Assembly (NCBI GenBank): GCA_001023575.1
Contig: CP011489.1
Location: forward strand, 1,239,001 to 1,303,000
Direction: 5' to 3'
Source of the DNA: Actinobacteria bacterium IMCC26256
GTDB lineage: Bacteria > Actinomycetota > Acidimicrobiia > IMCC26256
Length of the DNA: 64,000 nt
In this document: positions 8,976-17,896 of the stretch, piece after piece
How positions within the stretch are numbered: position 1 is the stretch's first letter
Layout of the letters: the number at the start of each line of letters is the position of its first letter
Translations under genes and position numbers: made by a program
Notes under the pieces: model-generated
Databases searched by the model: none
What the model saw: only the letters and a program-made list of their open reading frames with translations
What the model was told of the DNA's origin: nothing

Positions 8976-10373
8976 ATGACTGGCTCGGCTTCAACTGATC
9001 GCTACCGGTCCCGCAGTCTTTGGCTCGATGGACTCAAGGAGCCCCTCGTACCCAGAGACGCTCTAAACACAAACACCGCTGTAGATGTCGCAATTATCGG
9101 CGGGGGGTTTACAGGCCTCTGGACAGCGTATTCCCTATTAATCAGCCACCCTGAGATGCGCGTGGCGATCATCGAGAAGGAGATCGTGGGCTTCGGCGCT
9201 TCAGGGCGAAACGGTGGCTGGGCCTCAGCACTATTTGCGGGTAGTCGTGAAGCAATGGCCAAGACTCATGGAGTCGAGGGTGTTCTGAGAATGCACCAAG
9301 CCATGATCGAGTCAATCGCTGATATTGAACGTACATGCATAGATGAAGGAATCGACGCTAGTTTCCTGAGGGGTGGCACGCTCACGGTTTCGCGTTCGCC
9401 TACTCAAGATGCTCGCACTATTGCATCTGTCGCTGATGATCGATTCTGGGGGCTCGGGGAACAACACTCGAGTCTGCTCACCAAAGCCCAATGTGACGAG
9501 ATGATCAAGGTTGCCGGCACTAGAGAAGGAGCCTTTACCCCTAACTGTGCGCGCATTAATCCAGCGGCTCTAGCGCGTGGCCTCGCTGTAGCCATCGAGA
9601 AACTTGGAGGAAGGGTCTTCGAGCAGACAAATGCGCTGGCATTGAGTCCCGGTTCAGTGGTTACCTCAGGAGGCAAAATCTCCGCTGAGACAATAGTGAT
9701 CGCTAACGAAGCTTGGAGCTCGCAGATACCAGAACGCAAGCGGTCGATAGTGCCGGTCTACTCTCTAATGATTGCAACTGAACCCCTGGGAAAAGATTTC
9801 TGGAACGAGATCGGCTGGCGAAATGGGGAGACACTCACAGATGCTCGGAGAATGATTATCTATGCTCAGCGAACTGCTGATGACCGCATCGCATTCGGCG
9901 GACGCGGCGCTCCCTATCACTTTGGATCGCGCATCAAAGATAGCTACGACAACAATCCACGAACCTTTGCTCTCCTTGAGAAAGCCTTAATTGAGATGTT
10001 CCCCTCTACCTCCGGGGCGGCCATCACGCACCGTTGGGGTGGTCCGTTAGGCGTACCGCGCGACTGGGAGAGCAGCGTAGGGATTACCGAGAATCGCAGT
10101 TTGGCTTGGGCCGGGGGCTACGTCGGAGATGGTGTCACCACTACCAACTTGGCGGGGCGCACACTCGCAGACTTAATAACAGGGAACACTTCGCCACTTA
10201 CAGACCTGCCATGGGTCGGGCATAAGTCCAAGAAGTGGGAGGTCGAGCCTCTTCGCTGGCTCGGTATTCGCTCTATGGGCGCCATTACGAGAAGCATTGA
10301 TTCAACCGAGGCTAGGACTAAGCGCCCCGCTCGCCTGCGTAATCGGATACTCGATTCACTTACCGGGCATTAA
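8976..10373 (+). CDS. FAD-dependent amine oxidoreductase (DAO family)
   Basis: This is a 465-residue protein with the N-terminal dinucleotide-binding motif AIIGGGFTGLWTAY (about residues 38-51) and the second signature GFGASGRNGGWASALF, typical of the glycine/D-amino acid and gamma-glutamylputrescine oxidase group. The C-terminal flavin contact is in AGGYVGDGVTTTNLAGR. It is expected to oxidise an amine or N-methylated amino acid with FAD. There is no iron-sulfur motif or signal peptide. It is convergent with the EamA transporter gene at 10422. The substrate is not resolved. Confidence 0.85.
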   Translation: MTGSASTDRYRSRSLWLDGLKEPLVPRDALNTNTAVDVAIIGGGFTGLWTAYSLLISHPEMRVAIIEKEIVGFGASGRNGGWASALFAGSREAMAKTHGVEGVLRMHQAMIESIADIERTCIDEGIDASFLRGGTLTVSRSPTQDARTIASVADDRFWGLGEQHSSLLTKAQCDEMIKVAGTREGAFTPNCARINPAALARGLAVAIEKLGGRVFEQTNALALSPGSVVTSGGKISAETIVIANEAWSSQIPERKRSIVPVYSLMIATEPLGKDFWNEIGWRNGETLTDARRMIIYAQRTADDRIAFGGRGAPYHFGSRIKDSYDNNPRTFALLEKALIEMFPSTSGAAITHRWGGPLGVPRDWESSVGITENRSLAWAGGYVGDGVTTTNLAGRTLADLITGNTSPLTDLPWVGHKSKKWEVEPLRWLGIRSMGAITRSIDSTEARTKRPARLRNRILDSLTGH

Positions 10374-10421
10374 CAACGAAAATACCTCCGGAGTATCTCT
10401 CACGCAAAGACCTATGTGTTA

Positions 10422-11330
10422 CTAGGTTGCTTCGATCTCTACTGGCACGGAGCGATGAGAGACAACCACTCCACTTACTGCTGACAAAACAACAAAAGCT
10501 GCGACCAATTGAGTCGGGAGTAGAGCCTGGTTGAAGAAAATCCATGCGCCGAATGCTGACACGATTGGCGAACCGAGCATAACTATTGAGAGAAGCGATG
10601 CCGTGGCGTGGCGCTGCGCCCAAGTCATCAAACCGTGCCCGAGCACACCGGGAACGACGACAATGAATAGCACCCAAATTAAGTCGACGCCGAGAATCGG
10701 CTTGGGTATTCCCTCTGCTACCAATACGTAGGGCGTGGCCACTAGTGCCGCTACGAACATAACGCCAGCGAGAAGAGGCAGTGTGTCGATGTCATCACGC
10801 CCAGAACGCAGTTGCTTAGTAATAACAAAGTACGAAACCCAGATAATCAATCCCGCAACCGCGAACAGATCCCCCTTTCTAGAGGCTCCTGATGTCTCAC
10901 TAGCTGAAGCGATGAACGCTAGGACTCCGATAAGTGCAACTGCACCGAGAACAAAATCGCGCTTGCGAACCGTCTCGCCGAATATCTTGCTCGCTATTAG
11001 CAATACCAATACTGGCTGGAGCGAAGGGATGATCGTTGCATTCGCAACCGAGGTTGTTCGGATTGCACCCCAGCCTGCGATTAATGACCCGGCGAAGAGA
11101 AATCCGGGCACGATGCTGAGCCTTAGTGTCTTGCGATTAAAACCACCAGAAGAACGAGCAAGCAAGAACATCAGTGGCACTGCAATCCAGAGCCGCCAGA
11201 AAGCCGTTACAGACACGGGTGCATCTATGGCACGGACCGCCAACGGCCCAACACCCCAAGCAAATGCAGCTCCAGCCGCAGCGAACATGGCGAGATGAGC
11301 GCCACGCTCCCCCTGTGTCTTCGGGATCAT
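10422..11330 (-). CDS. EamA/DMT family transporter
   Basis: This is a membrane protein of 302 residues with ten hydrophobic segments in two EamA repeats. The first repeat starts at AAGAAFAWGVGPLAVR and ends near ALIGVLAFI. The second begins at AVAGLIIWVSYFV and ends with VLSAVSGVVV. Drug/metabolite transporters of this type usually export amino acids or other small metabolites. The start codon overlaps the stop of the upstream EthD-like gene as ATGA, so the two are co-translated. The substrate is unknown. Confidence 0.88.
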   Translation of the reverse strand: MIPKTQGERGAHLAMFAAAGAAFAWGVGPLAVRAIDAPVSVTAFWRLWIAVPLMFLLARSSGGFNRKTLRLSIVPGFLFAGSLIAGWGAIRTTSVANATIIPSLQPVLVLLIASKIFGETVRKRDFVLGAVALIGVLAFIASASETSGASRKGDLFAVAGLIIWVSYFVITKQLRSGRDDIDTLPLLAGVMFVAALVATPYVLVAEGIPKPILGVDLIWVLFIVVVPGVLGHGLMTWAQRHATASLLSIVMLGSPIVSAFGAWIFFNQALLPTQLVAAFVVLSAVSGVVVSHRSVPVEIEAT

Positions 11331-12052
11331 TGGGTCTTGAGTAAATACTCGCTCATCGTGACGGAACGTATGCGATCTAGATCTAAGAATGCCATGACGC
11401 TACCGAGCATCTCGCTGAGGTTTGACTTCATCAGGGATGCATCGTCCCCGGCACAGTAGAAAAGCATTGGATCGGTGATGTGCTCTGGGGTTGGCCAGCA
11501 CTCTTCAACAATGCCTCTATACGGTGGTGCGTCTGGAGTAACTGCACGCACGACTGTGTTGCGGACATAGCGGATTCGAGGCTGCATCGCCTCGGAGACT
11601 GGAGACTGAACGGTATGCCAATGATCTAGCCACTCATCGTCGGATAAACGGTCGGGCTTCTCCATCAAAGTCACCATGGTGACCCCCGGAGAGCGCTCAC
11701 CATCCGGCCACGACCGCTTCTCGCTGTGGCGGTTACCGCCGTAATCGGTGTACATCGATTCGAGCACTAAATAGCCAGCGATGCGGCTGGAGTGGGCGTT
11801 CATAGCGTCTTCAAAGGGCGCTCTGTCGTCGTAGCGGTCTAGCCAGATTGAGACGACGGCAATTGGAGCCTGTTCTTCCTCTGGAATCGGAAGGGGAACT
11901 GGCACATCAGCGAATTGATCATCTACCTGTACCCATAGAGACTCTGGATCCAATGCGAGAAGCTTTGCTGAGAGTTCCGTGCGAATCTTGCTGTAATTAT
12001 CCGATGGCATTGATGCAGCGTCGGACCAGAGTAGGTATACCAATTTCTCCAT
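11327..12052 (-). CDS. EthD-domain / dimeric alpha-beta barrel protein
   Basis: This is a 241-residue soluble protein. It has two ferredoxin-like halves: the first opens with MEKLVYLLW, and the second contains MVTLMEKPDRLSDDEWLDHWHTVQSP, which matches the EthD signature (a short strand, then F/W-x-x-x-W and H). EthD-like proteins are small accessory or cyclase-type enzymes in ring-compound and ether degradation; a specific reaction cannot be read. It is translationally coupled to the downstream EamA exporter, suggesting a shared metabolite. Upstream, 83 bases separate it from the end of the aquaporin gene. Confidence 0.65.
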   Translation of the reverse strand: MEKLVYLLWSDAASMPSDNYSKIRTELSAKLLALDPESLWVQVDDQFADVPVPLPIPEEEQAPIAVVSIWLDRYDDRAPFEDAMNAHSSRIAGYLVLESMYTDYGGNRHSEKRSWPDGERSPGVTMVTLMEKPDRLSDDEWLDHWHTVQSPVSEAMQPRIRYVRNTVVRAVTPDAPPYRGIVEECWPTPEHITDPMLFYCAGDDASLMKSNLSEMLGSVMAFLDLDRIRSVTMSEYLLKTQ

Positions 12053-12135
12053 GAACGTTCTCCCTTAAGGCTTAAAGCCCACGAATGGTGCTCGGGTAGG
12101 CGCCTTAGTCGACTTAGAGGCCTCTAATACTTCCC

Positions 12136-12855
12136 TTAGAACTCTTCTGAGGGGCAGAGCGCTCTCCATGCGCCGGCTCCAAGCAGCCCACCAATAATTG
12201 GGAACACAATAAAGACCCAGAGCTGCTCAATTGCCCACCCTCTTTGGAAGACTGCAGTAGCAATTGAGCGTGCGGGATTAACAGATGTGTTGTCTATCGG
12301 AATCGAGATTAGGTGAATCAGCGTCAAAGAGAGGCCCACAACCACACCGGTAAATCCAGGGCTCATACTCTTGCGACTCGTGCTTGCAATGATGAAGACG
12401 AAGACAGCCGTGAAGACAATCTCTGCAATAATTGCCGCACCTAGACCAAAGCCTCCCGGCGAATGATCACCATATCCATTAGAGGCAAACCCGGTTGCGT
12501 TAGCAGTCCAAGCTGTTGTTGATGACCGAGCGATGGCAAAGATAACAAAACCACCTACGACGCCACCTAAAACCTGACCAATCAAATAGAAGGGCACGTC
12601 GCCTCCCTTGGTCTTCTTAATCGCCCAGAGCCCTAGAGTGACTGCAGGATTAATATGGCAGCCACTGATAGAACCGATTGCATAGGCGGCAACGAGTAGT
12701 GAGAGTCCGAATGCAAGCGCCACACCAAGAAGCGTGACGGAGTTTCGAAATCCTCCGAAATAACCCGTTGCCAGAATGGCGGTACCGGGTCCACCGATGA
12801 CGAGAATCATCGTTCCAATTGCTTCAGCTATAAGGATCCTTGTCTTCGTATTCAT
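12136..12855 (-). CDS. Aquaporin / MIP family channel
   Basis: This is a 239-residue channel with six membrane helices and two half-helices carrying the dual NPA boxes, HINPAVTLG near residue 67 and SVNPARSIA near residue 190. The start is MNTKTRILIAEAIGTMILV, with the first conserved Glu of the family. The Arg after the second NPA and the aromatic and Thr context around it point to an AqpZ-like water channel rather than a glycerol facilitator, but this rests on inspection only. It is a single gene with upstream space of 114 bases before the SET-domain gene stop. Confidence 0.92.
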   Translation of the reverse strand: MNTKTRILIAEAIGTMILVIGGPGTAILATGYFGGFRNSVTLLGVALAFGLSLLVAAYAIGSISGCHINPAVTLGLWAIKKTKGGDVPFYLIGQVLGGVVGGFVIFAIARSSTTAWTANATGFASNGYGDHSPGGFGLGAAIIAEIVFTAVFVFIIASTSRKSMSPGFTGVVVGLSLTLIHLISIPIDNTSVNPARSIATAVFQRGWAIEQLWVFIVFPIIGGLLGAGAWRALCPSEEF

Positions 12856-12969
12856 AGGGCTCTCCCAATCTCTCGCCGTTAAAGTCGGCCGACTAATTAG
12901 AACGAGATTTTATGGATGCGAGGCTCTACTTAGAGGGATACCCTCAAAAAGGACGCCATACCCTCCGTG

Positions 12970-13506
12970 CTAGTGCTGCAAACCCTGCCCTGATGCTTGG
13001 TCAAAGGCAGGCGAATTTTGGCGAATTTTGGCAGAAATGTAGTTAGAGAACCATCCTTTATACGCTCTCTGGAGTTCTGGGCGTCTCCAATCGGCGCCGG
13101 TGATCAGTCTTCGACAGCCAATCTCGCCGCATTCGCAGACGAACTCGTCGTAGTCATCTGCATCTGACATGGCGTAGTCAAAACTGAGTTCTTCACCCTC
13201 TTGGATTTCACGCATGGCGACTAGGAGAATGTTTCCTCCTATGCCGCAGTTAGGAGCGCAGGAATGGTTAAAGAGGTCTGCAGGTTCATCTTCGTCGGGG
13301 CAGAGCAGAAAGAGATCTTCATCGATCTGCAGGGAATGCGTACGTCGATATTCCGGGAGTATCGAGAACTCGTCTCGGTGCGTAATACTTCCACCAAAGG
13401 CGGCAACGGTAGTGCCAGCGGGAATTACAGAGGTAGCAAAAATACCACGACCTTTTCTTCCGGCCGAGTTGACCTTCGCACTAGATGTAATAAAGGAGAT
13501 CGGCAC
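12970..13506 (-). CDS. SET-domain protein (putative lysine methyltransferase)
   Basis: This is a 178-residue protein. SET motifs are visible in order: GRKGRGIFATSVIPAGT (residues 16-32), DLFNHSCAPNCGIGGN (about 78-93), GEELSFDYA (about 103-111), and a post-SET CECGEIGCR with Cys spacing suited to zinc. These include the catalytic Tyr of F-D-Y and the NHS-C-x-P-N cofactor motif, so it should bind S-adenosylmethionine and methylate a lysine. The target is unknown. Bacterial stand-alone SET proteins are scattered and often horizontally acquired. The C-terminal end carries a short direct repeat, GGCGAATTTT, at about 13010-13030. Confidence 0.85.
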   Translation of the reverse strand: MPISFITSSAKVNSAGRKGRGIFATSVIPAGTTVAAFGGSITHRDEFSILPEYRRTHSLQIDEDLFLLCPDEDEPADLFNHSCAPNCGIGGNILLVAMREIQEGEELSFDYAMSDADDYDEFVCECGEIGCRRLITGADWRRPELQRAYKGWFSNYISAKIRQNSPAFDQASGQGLQH

Positions 13507-13680
13507 GGCTGCCTCCCAACTGTTGAGCTGACGGGGAACGAGGAGAATAGCAAAGGCAGATTCGCAAATACCAAAACTTGATAATCAACTCAAGACCAGA
13601 GATCAGAACCACAATTTAGCCCTCAAACTCGCCCATTAATTGCGGCCAAAAATTAGTCCCGAGCTTTAGGCCAGAACTGA

Positions 13681-15957
13681 CTACCCAGGCCCGACGAAGT
13701 AGCCAACTACGTCGACGACTAGATCTGGGCAGCCGCCGTTCGTGGTAAAGGCGTCATATCCGGATACACCGACTTTCACCAGTGCCCCGTTGGGCACTAC
13801 CTGCCTAGCATTGAAGTTCACGGTAGAGGCAGTAGGCGGCTCTACACCGAAGGGATACGCGGTTATGAAACCTGGGACAGAACCACCAATCGCAGTCACA
13901 TTCAAAGCCACAGCCCCCGCATTGAGTGGAACATCGGGGGCGGCTGCGGAACCGGCTACCAGTTGAGTTACCGACCTGTTTAAGCAGGAAGAGCCAAAAG
14001 TCGAACGTGTATCAACCAATCGAGCGGGAGTGATCCCAACGAATCCACCGAGAGTTGGAATCCCCGGTGCGAACCATCCGACTACATCAACAACTACATG
14101 GGGACACCCTGCATTCGCAAATACTCTTATCTGCCCTGCATTTCCGATCTTTAGAAGCGTGCCATTAGGAACAACCTGACCCGCGGTGAAGTTCAAGGTT
14201 GAGACAACGGGGCGAGTTATTCCTTCGGGGTAGACCGTTAAGTACCCTGCCGCCCCAGGAGTGACCACTGTGACGTTAAGAGCCGCGGCGACTGCGTCGG
14301 ACGGAATTCCCGTAACTCCACCAGTAACTTGGAAAGAACGAGGCCCGGCTACACACCCTGCGCCACCGTCGGAGCGGGTATCACCTATGCGAACCGGAGT
14401 GATACCGGTGAATCCACCCGAAGAGGCGTCCCCGGAACTAAAGGAGCCAACGAGATCAACAACAACATCAGGGCAGCCGCCGTTGGCGTAGATATTTACT
14501 GCCCCATCAGCACCAGTCTTTACATTGACATTATTTGCAACAACCTGACCAGTTGAAAAATTCAGATTAGACGCCAGAGGCAACGAAGAATCAGAGGGGT
14601 AGACCGTCAGAAACCCTGCTGATCGCGGACCAACAACAGTGACATTTAAAGCAACAGCTGCCGCATTCGAAGGGACACCACTCCCCTCCACTCCTGCTAC
14701 TTGGAGACTGCGGACCCCGGAGATACATGCGCCTCCTCCAACGGAACGAGTATCGAGTATTCGATACGGAGTTATGCCTGTGAAGCCCCCGGCAATTGTC
14801 GTGAAGCCGAGCACGCTGGTCGGCACCGATCGGTCTAAATTTAATCCGTCCCCAATCTCGCCAAAACCTCCAGCCCCCCAGCATCGAAGAGTGTTATTGA
14901 CGAGTCGAGCACAAGTGTGGGAATCGGCTGCTACGGGCAGCACTGCTGTTGTCATAGCCAGAACGGTGACCGGATTCGTGGCGTTATTTGTGGTCCCATC
15001 GCCGAGTTTTCCATTGAAGTTATCCCCCCAGCACCTCATCGCACCTGAAGAGAGTGCTGCGCAAGAATGCTTCGCTCCCCCGGCAACATTGATCGCTCCA
15101 GTGACACCAGGGACCTCGATCGGGGTTTTTGCGTTAGACGGGGTGTCAACACCTATCTGCTTGTTGGCGTTCTCGCCCCAACAGGAGACAAGACCATTGG
15201 AGCGAATCGCACAGGTGTGCTGGTCTCCACTCGCTATCCCAACAGCATCGGTTATTCCCGTCACTGTGGTTGCATTTGAGGACTGGGCAGTGGTTCCATC
15301 CCCAAGCTGTCCGTTGCCGTTCCCTCCCCAACAATGCACCGAATTATCTGAGATAACTGCACAGGCAAAGGTGTTGCCTGCAGAGATTGAGACGGCATTC
15401 GAGATGCCGAGAACCTCAATGGATGTACTTCTCTGATTAGTTGTGCCGTCACCGAGCTGGCCTTGATTGTTAGCGCCCCAGCATCGGACTTTTCCTGTAG
15501 TAAGGAGAGCGCAGGTGTGCGCATTTCCAGCTGAGACTCGCACCGCATTGGAGATACCAGTTACAGGGGTTGGTACCTTTTTCGGGGCATTAGTCCCGTC
15601 TCCGAGCTGCCCGCTCCCGTTGTTACCCCAGCAGTAAACCGCTCCCGAGATTGTGGTGGCGCACGAATGCCCTGATCCAGCAGCGACACTCACGGCCCCA
15701 ACCAAATTCTTGGCAGTTACCGGAGCGTTGCGAGCTTGGCTCGTCGAGTCGCCTAATTCACCATTTACGTTGCGCCCCCAGCATGCGACAAGTCCCCCGG
15801 AGACGGTCGCGCAGGTATGGCTGCCACCAGCAGCAAGGGTCGGCGGCGGCGGTGTCGTTACTAGCGCAGAAGCTGGATTAGATGTACCGACAAGACCGAG
15901 CAGGCTTGCAATAAACGCTAGATAAACCAGATGCTTCGAGGCCCGACTAAACAACAA
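13681..15957 (-). CDS. Secreted RCC1-repeat protein with three C-terminal repeat domains
   Basis: A signal peptide (LLFSRASKHLVYL, then a hydrophobic core, cut near NPASA) leads into at least seven RCC1-like repeats of about 50 residues. Their pattern is AGxxHTCA..S.G.V.CWG.N..GQLGDGT (residues 40-400), and they should form a seven-bladed propeller. Three copies of a domain of about 115 residues follow, each opening GGF(T/V)GITP.R..DTR and closing GGCPD(V/L)VVD(L/V)VG.F. I choose the TTG at 15957, which has GGGAG six bases upstream, over the TTG at 15990. No LPxTG tail or C-terminal membrane anchor is visible. A surface or extracellular binding role is inferred. It is monocistronic. Confidence 0.88.
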   Translation of the reverse strand: MLFSRASKHLVYLAFIASLLGLVGTSNPASALVTTPPPPTLAAGGSHTCATVSGGLVACWGRNVNGELGDSTSQARNAPVTAKNLVGAVSVAAGSGHSCATTISGAVYCWGNNGSGQLGDGTNAPKKVPTPVTGISNAVRVSAGNAHTCALLTTGKVRCWGANNQGQLGDGTTNQRSTSIEVLGISNAVSISAGNTFACAVISDNSVHCWGGNGNGQLGDGTTAQSSNATTVTGITDAVGIASGDQHTCAIRSNGLVSCWGENANKQIGVDTPSNAKTPIEVPGVTGAINVAGGAKHSCAALSSGAMRCWGDNFNGKLGDGTTNNATNPVTVLAMTTAVLPVAADSHTCARLVNNTLRCWGAGGFGEIGDGLNLDRSVPTSVLGFTTIAGGFTGITPYRILDTRSVGGGACISGVRSLQVAGVEGSGVPSNAAAVALNVTVVGPRSAGFLTVYPSDSSLPLASNLNFSTGQVVANNVNVKTGADGAVNIYANGGCPDVVVDLVGSFSSGDASSGGFTGITPVRIGDTRSDGGAGCVAGPRSFQVTGGVTGIPSDAVAAALNVTVVTPGAAGYLTVYPEGITRPVVSTLNFTAGQVVPNGTLLKIGNAGQIRVFANAGCPHVVVDVVGWFAPGIPTLGGFVGITPARLVDTRSTFGSSCLNRSVTQLVAGSAAAPDVPLNAGAVALNVTAIGGSVPGFITAYPFGVEPPTASTVNFNARQVVPNGALVKVGVSGYDAFTTNGGCPDLVVDVVGYFVGPG

Positions 15958-15990
15958 CGCTTGCTCCCATGATGGCGGACATATATCCAA

Positions 15991-16200
15991 CTTCTAGATC
16001 GGGATTTAACCCCCGAGACCGGGTAATCCTACCCCGATATTCAGGGAATAAAACCTCGCCAAAATTGAGGAAAAGGGAGTGGCACGAAGCCTTTTAGGGA
16101 TTGGATTATCCCGAGTGGCCTGACCAGTTAGCGCCACATGGAGAGGCGCCAAGGTTGTACACAGCGTTCAAAGGTACGACAAGCGCAGGTGGCTAAGTAT
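15991..16200. other. Intergenic region between the RCC1 gene and the carbonic anhydrase gene
   Basis: These 210 bases hold the upstream region of the RCC1-repeat gene and the 3' end of the carbonic anhydrase gene, both on the minus strand. GCGCC at about 16132 can pair with GGCGC at 16144, a short weak hairpin downstream of the carbonic anhydrase stop. It has no T tract, so it is at best a poor terminator. I see no other gene. Confidence 0.35.
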
Positions 16201-16689
16201 CTATATCCCAGGCTGAGGGGCTAACAAACCAGACCCAACGTCATAGATGAAGCCGGCGACAGCAGTATCTGGAGGGATCAACGAGCAATTCCTAACTAAA
16301 TCCACGTCAGCATTGAGGGTCTCGAGTTGATTACTAATCGCAAGAAACTCCATCGCTGCAGCATCGGGGGTATTCCCTAGAGCCCCCCGAATCTCCTCAT
16401 CGCTTGTCCCTGCCATACGGCACTGCGTGTGCGCAACTATGCAGATTCGGTCTACCCCTAAAAGGTTCGTCGCTAGAACTAACGAGCGGAGCACGTCATC
16501 AGTAACGCGCGCACCTGCATTACGAAGAATTTTCGCATCTCCTGGAACGAGACCAAGCATTGCTAATGGTTCGATCCGGGAGTCGATACAGGTAACCACA
16601 CCGAGACCCTTGGCGGCTGTTGGGTCTAGACCGGCGAGTTTGAAACCGGCTGCGTACCGGCTATTTGCTTCGAGAATGTCGTCAAACAT
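16201..16689 (-). CDS. Beta-carbonic anhydrase-like protein
   Basis: This is a small 162-residue protein of the beta-carbonic anhydrase family, similar to the short mycobacterial Rv1284 type. Zinc ligands are visible: Cys and Asp in TCIDSRIEP (about residues 34-42), and His plus Cys in VAHTQCRM (about 88-95). The Asp-Arg pair of CIDSR is the catalytic dyad. It would interconvert CO2 and bicarbonate in the cytosol. It is downstream of the phosphodiesterase gene on the same strand with 22 bases between, so it may be co-transcribed. Some proteins of this size class have lost activity, but the ligands look intact. Confidence 0.85.
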   Translation of the reverse strand: MFDDILEANSRYAAGFKLAGLDPTAAKGLGVVTCIDSRIEPLAMLGLVPGDAKILRNAGARVTDDVLRSLVLATNLLGVDRICIVAHTQCRMAGTSDEEIRGALGNTPDAAAMEFLAISNQLETLNADVDLVRNCSLIPPDTAVAGFIYDVGSGLLAPQPGI

Positions 16690-16710
16690 GAAGATTATTC
16701 TACCTATTTC

Positions 16711-17835
16711 TCAACTCGAGATCGTAGCGGCACGCCTTCTCGTCGCATGGACAAGTACTGCGCCAATAAATGTGGCGCTAATACCTAAAGCCCATAGCGA
16801 ATTGTCGTTACCGGTATTAGCCAGAGCGGCGATCTCTGGAGCGCTTGCTGGGACTGAGGTGGTGGTGACGGCTACCGCGGCGGCATTGGCTGCCGCAATA
16901 TATGGCTCTGCCTCCGCTGGCTTCCCGGTGAGAATTCCGTCTACTCCGAGCCCCATAAGACGAACCCATGTTGCTGGTACATCATCTTCGTCACCGTTGA
17001 ACCACACCCAGACGCCGAGCCCATTTGCATGTGCATCATCTACAAATTTCTGAGTAACAACCTCGATCTCTCCATAGAACGGTGGGACTTGCAGAACTCT
17101 GTGGCCTGGAAGTGCACCTCTTGAGCCAAACCAAGAGGTGATTAGATTCAGTCCTGGGCTAGTGAAAACATCGGGTGCAAGCTCTTTAAAATGATAGAGA
17201 ATCGCATCGTCAAAGGACGCTACGACATAGCGATTCGTTGGCCCATGAGAATTGATGAAGGCAGCTAAGGCCTCGGCAGCCGCCATCCCTGTGGGTCCGT
17301 CTTTGATCTCAACGTTGAGGCGCTGCCCGGGAAATGTGGAGACAACATCGAGAAGAGTAGGTATGCGGAAATCATCAGATACATACCCTGCCGGTGGCGC
17401 TGCGTCTCCTGTGCGCACACCTCGTAACACATAATCTTCAATTGGTTGGCTATGGCAAGACCAGCAGTGCGGATAGAACCAATACGCGTTGTCCATGTCT
17501 TGAAGCTGCAAAGAGGTAAACGAAATAACCGGCCCGGTCGCCCCTGTTGTCCTATCTACAGTGTCGTCATGCTGGATCATGAGCACGTTGTCACTACTTA
17601 AGCGCACATCCATCTCCAAGACATTCGCACCTGCGGCTACCGCTCTTTTCATCGCGTAGAGAGTGCTGTGCGGAGACTCAAGGTCTCCCCCGGCGTGAGC
17701 AATGCTGATGAACCTTCTGGAGTTCCAGATTGGAGCATCTGCAGCGTGGGCCGGGATCATCGTTGCCCCGATACCGATTACCAGTGCCAGTGATGCAGAG
17801 GCGACATTCTTTAAGCGTTTCAATTCTCGGAGCAT
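16711..17835 (-). CDS. Exported glycerophosphodiester phosphodiesterase with LANTG sortase-like tail
   Basis: This is a 374-residue protein with a Sec signal peptide (basic start, hydrophobic core, cut after PAHA) and a GDPD domain. IAHAGGDLESPHST holds the first catalytic His and Glu, EMDVRLSSDN the metal-binding pair, and MIQHDDTVDRTT the second His. NVEIKDGP and DGILTGKP are further family strands. It would hydrolyse glycerophosphodiesters to glycerol-3-phosphate outside the cell. The C-terminus has LANTG, a hydrophobic helix and RRR, the layout of a class E sortase substrate (LAxTG), so anchoring to the cell wall is likely. No sortase gene is in the window. Confidence 0.88.
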   Translation of the reverse strand: MLRELKRLKNVASASLALVIGIGATMIPAHAADAPIWNSRRFISIAHAGGDLESPHSTLYAMKRAVAAGANVLEMDVRLSSDNVLMIQHDDTVDRTTGATGPVISFTSLQLQDMDNAYWFYPHCWSCHSQPIEDYVLRGVRTGDAAPPAGYVSDDFRIPTLLDVVSTFPGQRLNVEIKDGPTGMAAAEALAAFINSHGPTNRYVVASFDDAILYHFKELAPDVFTSPGLNLITSWFGSRGALPGHRVLQVPPFYGEIEVVTQKFVDDAHANGLGVWVWFNGDEDDVPATWVRLMGLGVDGILTGKPAEAEPYIAAANAAAVAVTTTSVPASAPEIAALANTGNDNSLWALGISATFIGAVLVHATRRRAATISS

Positions 17836-17896
17836 TGAAAAACTCTACTCCCATGAGGCCTCAAAATTGAGCAACAAACCCTGAGGTTAGTGACTC

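Noticed and set aside
10735-11298. Antisense frame of 187 codons inside the EamA gene
   Set aside because: It is the complement of a membrane protein gene; no start signal, and the translation has shadow-like composition.
14639-15436. Long antisense frame of 265 codons inside the RCC1 gene
   Set aside because: It is the mirror of a repetitive coding sequence with strong codon bias; composition is Pro/Ser/Ala-rich without any recognised family.
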